In this document: positions 43,877 through 55,674 of the stretch, piece after piece
Position numbering within the stretch: position 1 is the first letter of the stretch
How the letters are laid out: each line of letters opens with the position of its first letter
From: Bradyrhizobium sp. 164
GTDB taxonomy: Bacteria > Pseudomonadota > Alphaproteobacteria > Rhizobiales > Xanthobacteraceae
Assembly: GCF_023073715.1 (NCBI RefSeq)
Contig: NZ_JADPKA010000018.1
Coordinates: 209,478-273,477 of the forward strand
Length of the DNA stretch: 64,000 nt
Reading direction: 5' to 3'
The notes under the pieces: model-generated
The model's input: only the letters and a program-made list of their open reading frames with translations
Told to the model about the DNA's origin: nothing
Databases searched by the model: none
Program-made: the position numbers and the translations under genes

Positions 43877-45035
43877 TTGATTCACGCAAGCAGTGACGCC
43901 ATTGCTCGATCTTCGCATTGGAAGATCTGGATCGTCTGCACTATTCTTCGTACCGTAATTCTACCTGCAGATGTTCTGCAACAGCGGAAACTTTCACCGC
44001 GTTGCAAAAACCCCTGCGCTGCCGGCTTGAATTGAATCCGCGAGTGACGAAAGTTCTACACACCGTAGATTCACAGGAACGCACGTCGGCGTGGAGTTAC
44101 CCTGCAAAACGAGACTCAAAAAACGATGTCTCGCTAATCACTTATCGACATAGTGATCGCAAGCGTTTGGAAAAATCGCCGGCACGTCAGGGGCGTGACG
44201 AATTTGTAAAAAAATATTGGCGGTGGCGGAGAATTTGTCACATGAGGCGCGGCGTTCTCGATTCTGTGCACGAATCCAAAAACTTGCTTCGCAGCCTGTG
44301 AACAACTCGGGCGCGCCATTAACGCAGATCAAGTTTTTTGATGCCTCAAGTGTGAATCAATTCGATTGCGAGTCTTTCCGCTTAGTGTATTCCTTAAGTC
44401 GTCAGCGGCGCCCACGATCTTCAGACCAGCGCGGTTTAGGAAACGGGGCGAGCGTGCAAATCGGCGGCGATGTGCACGTAGGCGACGCTTCAACAAGCGA
44501 TGTCGGTTCAAAACCCATAGCAATATGGGAATGGTAGTTTTTTGTCTGAATGTCTCCAAGTGGGATCTTCCCGCCTCGCGCCAAGCGCTCACGAGAGACA
44601 TCGCAAGGCTACCCCGGCTCGCAAGGCGGCGAAGTCGAGCGGACGAGTATAGACGGGCAGGGCATCCGCGACTGGGGCTTTCAGGTGCGGCTGTCTTTCA
44701 CACGCAGGACCTTGTCGTGAGCAATCACGGCGGGACGGGGAGGTATCATGTCCTACGGATTCAACGCGGTATTGACACAGTGTCCTTCTTTCGGCGATGC
44801 CGTCTCCGATCCGTCATACGGCCAGCCTCCCACGTGTGAGAGCGCGCAGAGTACGCGCTGACCTCGCGACCCCTTCATCTCTGACATCGCTGATCGGACG
44901 CGGCGTTCTCGCCGGACGGTCGAGCCATGCCTGACGATGGACTCGCTTGAGGTCGTGCCATTCCAGGGATCCCGGCAGGAACCCTGCATGGCGCTCACAA
45001 CGCAACCTTATCTCTCAAGAGAAGTTTTTCAGACG
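43877..45035 (+). promoter_or_regulatory. dnaA upstream control region, GANTC-rich (possible origin region)
   Basis: Gene-free, visibly AT-richer stretch of about 1.1 kb before dnaA. Eight GANTC (CcrM methylation) sites fall in 43879-44374. DnaA-box-like 9-mers are TTATCGACA (44142, one mismatch to TTATCCACA), TTCTACACA (44054) and the complement of TTGTTCACA (44297). An AT-rich run AATTTGTAAAAAAATATTGG lies at 44201. A possible -35 TTGACA is at 44772. It could hold the dnaA promoter and its methylation and DnaA control, or part of an origin; which is not shown here. Confidence 0.55.
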
Positions 45036-46445
45036 ATGACAATGGAACAGGATCGCTGGTCACGCGTGAAGGGTCGGCTGCGCTCAAGCGTTGGCGAAGA
45101 CGTTTACACGAGCTGGTTTGCGCGCATGGATCTGGAAGGCGTGCAGGACGAGAGCGTGCGGCTCTCGGTCCCGACCCGCTTCCTGAAGAGCTGGATTCAG
45201 GCCCATTACGCCGAGCGCGTGCTGTCGTGCTGGCAGGCCGAGATGCCGGAAGTGCATCGCATCGATCTCACGGTCCGCTCGGCGGTGCGCCCGCTCGCCC
45301 AGCCGAAGGAAGCGCCCGCCCCGGTCGAGGCGCGCCGCACGCCGGCGCCGGAGCTGCGCTCGACCGCGACCGCGCCAGTCTCGGCCAATCACGATGCGCT
45401 CGGCGGCTCGCCGCTCGATCCGCGCCTGACCTTTGCGAGCTTCGTCGTCGGCCGCTCCAACACGCTGGCGCATGCAGCCGCTCGCCAGGTCGCCGAAGGA
45501 CGCCGCGGCGACCCCGTGATGTTCAACCCGCTCTACATCCATGCCGGCGTTGGCCTCGGCAAGACGCATCTCCTGCAGGCGGTGACCTGGGCCGGCAATT
45601 CCGGCAACGAGCGCAAAGTGCTGTATCTCACTGCGGAGAAATTCATGTACGGCTTCGTCGCCGCGCTGAAGACGCAGACGGCGCTGGCCTTCAAGGAAGC
45701 GCTGCGCGGCATCGACGTGCTCGTCATCGACGATCTCCAGTTCCTGCAAGGCAAGTCGACCCAGGCCGAGTTCTGCCACACGCTGAACGCGCTGATCGAC
45801 GCCGGCCGCCAGGTCGTGATCGCGGCCGACCGTCCGCCGTCCGACCTCGAGAGCCTGGACGATCGCGTCCGCTCGCGGCTCGCCGGCGGCCTCGTGGTCG
45901 AGATGGGCTCGCTCGGCGAGGAGCTGCGGCACGGCATTCTCAAGTCACGTGTCGCGGCGGCCCGCGCCCACCATGCAACTTTCGAGGTGCCCGAGGAGGT
46001 GCTGCACTATCTGGCGCGCACCATCACCCATAACGGCCGCGACCTCGAAGGCGCGATCAACCGTCTGCTGGCGCACTCGAAACTCAACAACCGCCCGGTG
46101 ACGCTGGAAATGGCCGAGCACGAGGTGCGCGACCTGGTCCGGCCGCAGGAGCCCAAGCGGATCAAGATCGAGGACATCCAGCGCGTGGTGGCGCGGCAGT
46201 ATAACGTGAGCCGCTCCGATCTCTTGTCCTCGCGTCGCACCGCCAACGTGGTCCGCCCGCGCCAGGTGGCGATGTATCTCGCCAAGACGCTCACCCTGCG
46301 CTCGCTGCCCGAGATCGGCCGCCGCTTCGGCGGACGCGATCACACCACGGTGCTGCATGCGGTGCGCAAGATCGAGGCGCTGGTTTCCAAGGACACCGCG
46401 CTGTCCGAGGAAGTGGAATCGCTGAAGCGCCAGCTTCAGGAATAA
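45036..46445 (+). CDS. dnaA: chromosomal replication initiator protein DnaA
   Basis: AAA+ initiator of about 469 residues. N-terminal domain I ([23 protein letters not shown]), a Pro/Ala linker, Walker A GVGLGKTH near 170-178, Walker [14 protein letters not shown] near 228-240, and the C-terminal DNA-binding signature [18 protein letters not shown]. The start is not certain: 45036 (TMEQDRW) matches the conserved N-terminus, while in-frame ATG at 44988 (AGGA ribosome site) and 44937 would add 16 or 33 residues. It lies directly upstream of dnaN, the usual order. Confidence 0.95.
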   Translation: MTMEQDRWSRVKGRLRSSVGEDVYTSWFARMDLEGVQDESVRLSVPTRFLKSWIQAHYAERVLSCWQAEMPEVHRIDLTVRSAVRPLAQPKEAPAPVEARRTPAPELRSTATAPVSANHDALGGSPLDPRLTFASFVVGRSNTLAHAAARQVAEGRRGDPVMFNPLYIHAGVGLGKTHLLQAVTWAGNSGNERKVLYLTAEKFMYGFVAALKTQTALAFKEALRGIDVLVIDDLQFLQGKSTQAEFCHTLNALIDAGRQVVIAADRPPSDLESLDDRVRSRLAGGLVVEMGSLGEELRHGILKSRVAAARAHHATFEVPEEVLHYLARTITHNGRDLEGAINRLLAHSKLNNRPVTLEMAEHEVRDLVRPQEPKRIKIEDIQRVVARQYNVSRSDLLSSRRTANVVRPRQVAMYLAKTLTLRSLPEIGRRFGGRDHTTVLHAVRKIEALVSKDTALSEEVESLKRQLQE

Positions 46446-46469
46446 ACGCCTAGAGCTCCCGCCATGCTC

Positions 46470-46503
46470 CCGCCGCCCCGGCCAGGCCTGGGCGGCGGCT
46501 TTC
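46470..46503 (+). terminator. terminator-like stem after dnaA
   Basis: CCGCCGCCC pairs with GGGCGGCGG around an 11 nt loop, followed by CTTTCGTTC. The weak T-run makes it a moderate terminator between dnaA and dnaN. Confidence 0.6.
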
Positions 46504-46692
46504 GTTCTGGGCGGTAAATCGTGGGGGAACTGCCTCCGATCCCTTGAATCCGGAGGCCATCCGCGCCACCTTGCGCGACCCTGGCAGCTTTGGTCATATC
46601 GGCAGGATGATCCGGCTTTTTGGGGTCTTCGGTGCCGTGGCGCGCGTCCCGCCGCCCGGCCTTCTCATCTTGGGGATCGGGCGAGTAGTGCA

Positions 46693-47811
46693 ATGAAGGT
46701 TACGGTTGAACGCGCGCAACTCCTGAAGTCGCTGGGCCATGTCCATCGCGTGGTCGAGCGCCGCAACACGATCCCGATCCTCGGCAACGTGCTGGTTCGC
46801 GCCGAGAGCGCGAAATTGTCGCTGAAGGCGACCGACCTCGACCTCGAGGTGACCGAGACGCTGCCGGCGGAGACCGCAACCGCGGGCTCCACCACCGTGC
46901 CGGCGCACATGTTCTACGACATCGTGCGCAAGCTGCCGGACGGTTCGCAGATCGTGCTGGAGGCCGACGGCGACCGTGCGGTGCTGGCGATCCGCGCCGG
47001 CCGCTCGCGCTTCACGCTGCAGACCCTGCCGGAGAACGACTTTCCGGATCTCGCCGCCGGCGACATGTCGCACTCGTTCTCGCTCGCCGCCAAGGACGTC
47101 AAGCGGCTGATCGACCGCACCCAGTTCGCGATCTCGACGGAAGAGACGCGCTACTATCTCAACGGCATCTATCTGCATGCGGCCGGCACGCCTAAGGCCG
47201 CGACCCTGCGCGGCGTCGCCACCGACGGCCACCGCCTCGCCCAGCTCGATTTGGTCCAGCCCAAGGGGGCCGAGGGCATGCCCGGCGTGATCGTGCCGCG
47301 CAAGACCGTCGGCGAGGTGCAGCGCCTGATCGAGGACACCGAGGCCGAGATGACGATCGAGCTGTCACAGGCCAAGATCCGCTTCACGATCGGCAACGTG
47401 GTGCTGACCTCGAAGCTGATCGACGGCACCTTCCCCGACTACGGACGCGTCATCCCGCAAGGCAACGACAAGGAGCTCATCGTCGACAAGAAGGATTTTG
47501 AGAACGCGGTCGACCGTGTTTCGACGATTTCGAGCGAGCGCGGGCGAGCGGTAAAACTGTCGCTGTCGGCGGGCAAGCTGGTGCTGTCGGTGACCAATCC
47601 GGATTCCGGCAGCGCGACCGAGGAGCTGGAGGTCGAATACGCCTCCGATGCCCTCGATATCGGCTTCAACTCCCGCTACCTGCTCGACATCGCCGCCCAG
47701 ATCGAAGGCGACGTCGCAACGCTCCGGCTCGCCGACCCCGGCTCGCCCACCCTGGTGCAAGACCGCGACGACAAGAGCGCGCTGTACGTGCTGATGCCGA
47801 TGCGGGTGTGA
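46693..47811 (+). CDS. dnaN: DNA polymerase III beta subunit (sliding clamp)
   Basis: 372-residue clamp that rings DNA and tethers polymerases. The three-domain pattern is intact: NTIPILGNVLVRAE near 19-32, FALSDLP-like ENDFPDLA, GIYLHAAGTPKAATLRGVATDGHRLAQ near 157-183, and the C-terminal VLMPMRV. It will bind the QLTLGI tail of DinB (21684) and other partners. A 247 bp gap with a stem separates it from dnaA, so it may also have its own promoter. Confidence 0.97.
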   Translation: MKVTVERAQLLKSLGHVHRVVERRNTIPILGNVLVRAESAKLSLKATDLDLEVTETLPAETATAGSTTVPAHMFYDIVRKLPDGSQIVLEADGDRAVLAIRAGRSRFTLQTLPENDFPDLAAGDMSHSFSLAAKDVKRLIDRTQFAISTEETRYYLNGIYLHAAGTPKAATLRGVATDGHRLAQLDLVQPKGAEGMPGVIVPRKTVGEVQRLIEDTEAEMTIELSQAKIRFTIGNVVLTSKLIDGTFPDYGRVIPQGNDKELIVDKKDFENAVDRVSTISSERGRAVKLSLSAGKLVLSVTNPDSGSATEELEVEYASDALDIGFNSRYLLDIAAQIEGDVATLRLADPGSPTLVQDRDDKSALYVLMPMRV

Positions 47812-47872
47812 GGGAGGTGGCTCTCGGCCCCGAGCAATCCTTCGTGAGCCAGGCGCGATGCGCATTATTGCG

Positions 47873-47936
47873 CCCTCTCCCCTTGTGGGAGAGGGCAGCT
47901 CCGCTGGCGGATATATATTCGATCGGGTGAGGGGTT
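47873..47936. repeat. left arm of a composite palindromic element
   Basis: Outer stem CCCTCTCCCCTTGTGGGAG (47873-47895), then a diverged middle and the inner GGGTGAGGGGTT (47925-47936). It pairs in inverted orientation with the arm at 48306-48364; the DUF559 frame starts in the next codon. Confidence 0.8.
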
Positions 47937-47937
47937 A

Positions 47938-48302
47938 GTGCCGCAAGAGCCGTCCCATCGGCCGGTCCCCAAACATCTCCGCGCGTTTGCGAAGAATATG
48001 CGGCGCGAGCCGACCGATGCGGAAGGCGCGATGTGGCGGCTGCTCAGGGAGCGACGCCTGTCGGACTTCAAGTTTCGCCGGCAAGTCCCGTTCAAGAATT
48101 ACATTCTCGACTCGTCTGCTTCGAGAAGCGTCTTGTGATCGAGATCGACGGAAGCCAGCACGTTGAATCGCAACGCGATGCAGCTCGTGAAGCCGCGCTC
48201 TCCGCAGAAGGTTTCTCTATAGCGCGCTATTGGAATAATGACGTGCTTCAGCAGTCCGCCTCTGTATTGGAGGACATCCTTGCAAAGCTTGCCGGGCGGT
48301 AA
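47938..48302 (+). pseudogene. DUF559 endonuclease-like gene, frameshifted
   Basis: Two frames together encode one DUF559 (Vsr-like nuclease fold) protein of 121 residues. The N-part (47938-48111) has NMRREPTDAEGAMWRLLRER and KFRRQVPFKNYILD; after a one-base loss at about 48112 the second frame gives VCFEKRLVIEIDGSQH, then ARYWNNDVLQ. Restoring one T in ACTCG to ACTTCG joins them. The starting GTG and stop lie in or next to the two arms of a palindromic element, so the gene fills the place of its spacer. In a real sequence this is a broken gene; an assembly error is possible. Confidence 0.8.
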
Positions 48303-48305
48303 CAT

Positions 48306-48364
48306 ACCCCTCACCCGTCGCCTCACTACGTGAGGCGCCACCCTCTCCTACAAGGGGAGAGGGG
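48306..48364. repeat. right arm of the composite palindromic element
   Basis: Inner ACCCCTCACCC (48307-48316), a hairpin GTCGCCTCACTACGTGAGGCG, then CCCTCTCCTACAAGGGGAG (from 48340). Inverted partner of 47873-47936. The recF start is 28 bp further on. Confidence 0.8.
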
Positions 48365-48391
48365 AAGAATCCCGTTCACGACGAAGAACTG

Positions 48392-49528
48392 ATGACCCCC
48401 TCCCGCATTCATCGCCTGACCCTGACGCATTTTCGCAATTACCGGGCGGCGGGGCTCGAGACGGCGGCTGATATGGTGGCGCTGGTCGGGCCGAACGGGG
48501 CGGGCAAGACCAATTGCATCGAGGCGATCTCGTTCCTGTCGCCGGGGCGCGGCCTGCGGCGGGCGAGGCTGGAAGAGGTCGCCGACAACCAGGGCGACGG
48601 CTCCTGGGCGGTGTCGGCGCAGGTCGAGGGCGCGCTCGGGCTCGCCACGCTCGGCACCGGCATCGATGCGCCGCGGCCTGACAGCCCCGTGAGCCGGCGC
48701 TGCCGTATCGACCGCGAGCCGGTCAATTCCGCCGCTTCGTTCGGCGACCACATCCGCATGGTGTGGCTGACGCCGGCGATGGATGGCCTGTTCATGGGCG
48801 CGGCCTCCGAGCGACGTCGCTTCTTCGACCGCCTGGTGCTCGCCATCGACAGCGACCATTCCAGCCGTATCGCGGCGCTGGAGCGTTCCTTGCGTTCGCG
48901 CAACCGCCTGCTGGAGACGCGCAATTACGACGACCATTGGTGTGACGCGATCGAGCGCGAGACCGCCGAGCTTGCGGTCGCGGTCGCCGCAACGCGCGGC
49001 CAGACCGCGGCACGGCTGACCGGCATGCTCAATACGCGCGCGCAGGCCTCCGCCTTCCCGTCGGCGCACATCGCGCTCGACGGCTGGATGGAGAACGCGC
49101 TGCTTAACGAGACCGCGACGTCGGTCGAGGACCGCTACCGCCAGATCCTGCGCGATAACCGTCCGCGCGATGCCATCGCCGGCCGCACCACCGACGGCCC
49201 GCATCTCACCGACCTCCAGGTGGTCTATGCGCCAAAGAGCATGCCGGCGCGCGATGCCTCGACCGGTGAGCAGAAGGCGCTGCTGATCGGCCTCGTGCTG
49301 GCGCATGCGAGTCTGGTCGCCGAGATGACTGGCATCGCGCCGCTGCTGCTGCTCGACGAAGTCGTCGCGCATCTCGATCCGAACCGCCGCGCGGCGCTGT
49401 TCGAGGAGCTGAAGAAGCTCGGCGCGCAGGTCTGGCTGACCGGCGCGGACCCCGCTGCCTTCGCCGAGATCGGCGCCAGCGGCGAAGTCTTTGACGTCGA
49501 AAGCGGACGAGTTTCTGCCCGAAGGTAG
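48392..49528 (+). CDS. recF: DNA replication and repair protein RecF
   Basis: 378-residue SMC-like ATPase that loads RecA at gaps and stalled forks. Walker A VGPNGAGKTN near 30-39, a signature loop STGEQKALLIGLVLAHA near 288-304, and Walker B LLLLDEVVAHLD near 317-328 are complete. LTHFRNYRA is the family's N-terminal motif. It follows dnaN, separated by the repeat and DUF559 element that does not belong to the normal operon. Confidence 0.95.
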   Translation: MTPSRIHRLTLTHFRNYRAAGLETAADMVALVGPNGAGKTNCIEAISFLSPGRGLRRARLEEVADNQGDGSWAVSAQVEGALGLATLGTGIDAPRPDSPVSRRCRIDREPVNSAASFGDHIRMVWLTPAMDGLFMGAASERRRFFDRLVLAIDSDHSSRIAALERSLRSRNRLLETRNYDDHWCDAIERETAELAVAVAATRGQTAARLTGMLNTRAQASAFPSAHIALDGWMENALLNETATSVEDRYRQILRDNRPRDAIAGRTTDGPHLTDLQVVYAPKSMPARDASTGEQKALLIGLVLAHASLVAEMTGIAPLLLLDEVVAHLDPNRRAALFEELKKLGAQVWLTGADPAAFAEIGASGEVFDVESGRVSARR

Positions 49529-52443
<2,915 letters not shown>

Positions 52444-52529
52444 GGCGTGCTGCGCTTTGGCGCTCTGCGGGCTCACCTCTCCCCGGCGGGAAAGGTGAAC
52501 CTGCCCAACCGCCATCGCGACGAAGTGGC

Positions 52530-52662
52530 ATGAACCCCGTTGGCCGGTTCGGCCATTCTCGGCACCGGCGCCATTGCGATCGAGATCTCCTTCGTCGTGA
52601 TCGGCGCGCTGATCCTGATCGCAATTCTCCATGTGGTCGGCAATATCATCGGCCTGCTTTGA
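52530..52662 (+). pseudogene. small membrane protein frame, possible frameshift at CCCC
   Basis: From 52540 (TTG) to 52662 an open frame encodes a 40-residue, almost purely hydrophobic segment (EISFVVIGALILIAILHVVG) that reads as one membrane helix. An ATG at 52530 would extend it to 43 residues (MNPLAGSAILG) if the CCCC at 52535-52538 were CCC. As written it is either frameshifted or starts at TTG. No ribosome site is clear. It lies in the gap after gyrB, before murA. Confidence 0.3.
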
Positions 52663-52779
52663 GCCTTTCGGGGCTGACGGACGGACGTCAGCGGCAGCAA
52701 GCGCAATTGCTCCCGCACTCAATTCTCTGTAGTTTCCGGCTCGAAAACCACCCCCACCAACAAGACAGCGAGACCCCAT

Positions 52780-54075
52780 TTGGCGCCCATCCAATACATC
52801 GTCGAGGGCGGTCACCGGCTCTCGGGCTCGATCGAGCCGTCCGGGAACAAGAACTCGGCGCTGCCGATCATTGCGGCCGCGCTGCTCACCGAACAACCGG
52901 TGACGCTTCAGAACGTGCCGCGGATCCGCGACACCGAGACACTGGTCGAGCTGGTCCGCTCGGTCGGCGCCGCGGCGGAGTGGACCGAGCGCAATACGCT
53001 GCACATCCACGCCAAGAGCATCCGTGCCGCCGATCTCGACCCGGAGCTGTGCGTGCGCATCCGCGCCTCGATCCTGCTCGCAGGTCCGCTGCTCGCCCGC
53101 TGCGGCGAAGTGATGCTGCCGCCGCCCGGCGGTGATGTCATCGGCCGGCGCCGGCTCGACACCCATGTGCTGGCGCTGGAACAGCTCGGTGCCAAGGTGA
53201 CCGCAACCGACCGGCTCGAATTCCGCGCGCCAAAGCTCGCCGGTGCGGACGTATTTTTGGACGAGCCGAGCGTCACCGCGACCGAGAACGCGTTGGTCGC
53301 GGCGGTCGCCGCCGGCGGCGTCACCTATTTGCGTAATGCCGCGTCCGAGCCGCATGTGCAGGACCTCGCCAACTTCCTGGTCGCGCTCGGCGCAAAGATC
53401 GAGGGCATTGGCACCAATACCATGGTCGTGCACGGTCAGGCCACGCTGGGCGGTGCGACCTACAGGATCCAGCCCGACCATATCGAGGTCGGCTCGCTCA
53501 TCGGGCTTGCGGCGGTGACGCGCTCGCCCTTACGCATCACCCGCGCCGGCGTCGAGCATCTGCGCTCGATCCGGATGGGGTTTGAGCGGCTCGGCATCCT
53601 CTGCCGCGTCGAGGGCGACGACCTCATCGTGCCCTCGAACCAGACGCTGAAGATCCAGGACGATTTCGGCGGCCACGTGCCCAAGCTGGAGGACCAGCCC
53701 TGGCCGGCCTTCCCGGCCGATCTAATGTCGATCGCGATCGTCACCGCCACGCAATGCGAGGGCGTGATCCTGATGTTCGAGAAGATGTTCGAATCGCGGA
53801 TGTTCTTCGTCGACAAGCTGATCGCGATGGGCGCGCGCATCGTGCTGTGCGATCCGCACCGCGCCATCATCGCCGGTCCTAGCCGCCTGCGCGGCGCATC
53901 GATGATCTCGCCCGACATCCGCGCTGGCATGGCCATGCTGCTCGCGGCCGTCTGCGCTGAGGGCACCTCCACCATCAACAACGCCGACCAGATCGAGCGC
54001 GGCTACGAGCGCATCGAGGAACGCCTGAACGCGCTGGGCGCGAAGATCAAGCGCGTGCCGGAACGGAAGGGGTGA
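52780..54075 (+). CDS. murA: UDP-N-acetylglucosamine 1-carboxyvinyltransferase (MurA paralogue, Asp at the Cys115 position)
   Basis: 431-residue enolpyruvyl transferase of the first peptidoglycan step. NKNSALPI (catalytic Lys24 and Asn25), the two-domain inside-out barrel, and the ERGYERIEERLNALGA end are clear. The active-site loop reads PPGGDVIGRRRLD: Asp119 replaces the usual Cys115 that fosfomycin alkylates, as in Mycobacterium and Chlamydia enzymes, so it should be fosfomycin-insensitive. The start is TTG (no ATG before the conserved VEGGHRLSG). It follows gyrB by 336 bp. A second, Cys-type MurA elsewhere is likely, unseen here. Confidence 0.92.
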   Translation: MAPIQYIVEGGHRLSGSIEPSGNKNSALPIIAAALLTEQPVTLQNVPRIRDTETLVELVRSVGAAAEWTERNTLHIHAKSIRAADLDPELCVRIRASILLAGPLLARCGEVMLPPPGGDVIGRRRLDTHVLALEQLGAKVTATDRLEFRAPKLAGADVFLDEPSVTATENALVAAVAAGGVTYLRNAASEPHVQDLANFLVALGAKIEGIGTNTMVVHGQATLGGATYRIQPDHIEVGSLIGLAAVTRSPLRITRAGVEHLRSIRMGFERLGILCRVEGDDLIVPSNQTLKIQDDFGGHVPKLEDQPWPAFPADLMSIAIVTATQCEGVILMFEKMFESRMFFVDKLIAMGARIVLCDPHRAIIAGPSRLRGASMISPDIRAGMAMLLAAVCAEGTSTINNADQIERGYERIEERLNALGAKIKRVPERKG

Positions 54076-54086
54076 GTTTTTTCTTC

Positions 54087-54234
54087 CCTTCTCCCCTTGT
54101 GGGAGAAGGTGGCGCGAAGCGCCGGATGAGGGGTTCTATCCGCGAACTAAGCTCTGATTTGAATTCGCGGAGAGAACCCCTCACCGTCTCGCCGCTATCG
54201 CGGCGAGCCACCCTCTCCCACAAGGGGAGAGGGG
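54087..54234. repeat. composite palindromic element, full copy
   Basis: Left arm: CCTTCTCCCCTTGTGGGAG stem, then GGCGCGAAGCGCC hairpin and GGATGAGGGG. Variable spacer beginning TTCTATCC. Right arm: ACCCCTCACC, the hairpin CTCGCCGCTATCGCGGCGAG and CCCTCTCCCACAAGGGGAG. The copy at 58788-58936 is its reverse complement in layout. It lies between murA and the MATE gene. Confidence 0.85.
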
Positions 54235-54282
54235 AAAAACGCAGGCCATGTTTTCGACGTGTGGCTGTGCTAAGGACCGGCC

Positions 54283-55674
54283 ATGCTCGACACCGTCCAT
54301 CATTCGCAGCCGCAAGCCGGCGTGCCGTCAAATCATCTCGCCGTGGAATTCGCCGAGACGCTGCGGTTGGCTGTTCCGCTGATGCTGACCCAGCTCGGGC
54401 AGATCGCGATGATCACGACCGATCTCGCGATGATCGGCCGGCTTGGCGAGGACGCCGTGGCCGCGGCGGCGCTCGCGCATACGGTTTATTTCGTCAGCTT
54501 CACCTTCGGGCTCGGATTGATGTCGGCGGTGTCGCCGCTCGCCGCGCAGGCGTTTGGCGCCGGCGACGTCAGGCTGATACGCCGCTCCTTGCGCGTCGGG
54601 CTGTGGGCCGCGCTGCTGATCTCGCTGCCGATGATGGCCTCGCCGCTTTATGGCGAGCACATCCTGCTCGCGCTCGGGCAAGCGCCGGACTCGGCCGCGC
54701 TGGCGCAGCGCTACCTCAACGGATTGGCCTGGGGCATTGCGCCGGCGCTCGGCTTCATCGCGCTGCGCAGCATGATGAGCGCGGTGAACCGGCCGCAGGC
54801 GCCGCTGTGGATCACGCTCGCCGCGATCCCCGCCAATGCCGCACTGGTCTATGTCCTGATCCACGGTCTGTTCGGCCTGCCGAAGCTCGGCCTGTTCGGC
54901 GCGGGGCTTGCGACCACGCTGGTCAATCTCGGCACCTTCCTCGCCGCGCTCGCCATTGCCGCATGGCGAAAACCGTTCGCGAACTATCAACCGCTCGCCC
55001 GACTGTGGCGGATCGACTGGCCCTTGATGCGCCAGCTCATCGCGATCGGCGCGCCGATCTCGTTCGCGCTGCTGATGGAATACGGCCTGTTCTCCTCGGC
55101 GGCGCTGCTGATGGGGCTGATCTCGACCACCGCGCTCGCCGCGCATCAGATCGCGCTCCAGGTCACCGCCGTGCTGTTCATGGTGCCGCTCGGCATCGGC
55201 ATGGCCGCCACCGTACGGGTCGGCCACGCGTTCGGTCGCAACGAGCCGGCCGCAGTGAAACGCGCAGGGCTGGTCGCGGCCGTGCTCGGAATCGTCCTGA
55301 TCTCCGCGCTGACGGTCGCCATCATCCTCGGCCGCTACCAGCTCGGACGGCTGTTCTTCGGCAGCAGCGAGGCAAGCGCGGCAACCGTCGAACTGACGGC
55401 GACACTGCTGGTGGTCGGCGCGACCTTCTTCATCGCCGACGGCCTCCAGACCATCATGGGCGGCGCGCTGCGCGGCATCAACGACACCAAGATGACGCTG
55501 CTGTTCGCGGTGATCGGCTATTGGTGCGTCGCCTTCCCGATCGCCTGGCTGCTGGCTTTCAACGCCGCCCTTGGCGCAGTCGGCGTCTGGATCGGTTTCT
55601 CGGTCGGGACCTTCGTCTACGCCGGTCTCCTGATCTTGCGCTTCCGCACGCTGACGCGCAGATTGGCGGAATGA
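54283..55674 (+). CDS. MATE-family multidrug/toxin exporter
   Basis: 463-residue inner-membrane transporter with about twelve helices and the two MATE halves visible (LPLMLTQLGQIAMITTDLAMIGRLG; APISFALLMEYGLFSSAALLMG). The conserved GLATTLVNLG and GALRGINDTKMT segments are present. Resembles NorM. Cation- or proton-driven export of drugs or cationic metabolites is likely. The stop overlaps the next start by 4 bp. Confidence 0.92.
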   Translation: MLDTVHHSQPQAGVPSNHLAVEFAETLRLAVPLMLTQLGQIAMITTDLAMIGRLGEDAVAAAALAHTVYFVSFTFGLGLMSAVSPLAAQAFGAGDVRLIRRSLRVGLWAALLISLPMMASPLYGEHILLALGQAPDSAALAQRYLNGLAWGIAPALGFIALRSMMSAVNRPQAPLWITLAAIPANAALVYVLIHGLFGLPKLGLFGAGLATTLVNLGTFLAALAIAAWRKPFANYQPLARLWRIDWPLMRQLIAIGAPISFALLMEYGLFSSAALLMGLISTTALAAHQIALQVTAVLFMVPLGIGMAATVRVGHAFGRNEPAAVKRAGLVAAVLGIVLISALTVAIILGRYQLGRLFFGSSEASAATVELTATLLVVGATFFIADGLQTIMGGALRGINDTKMTLLFAVIGYWCVAFPIAWLLAFNAALGAVGVWIGFSVGTFVYAGLLILRFRTLTRRLAE

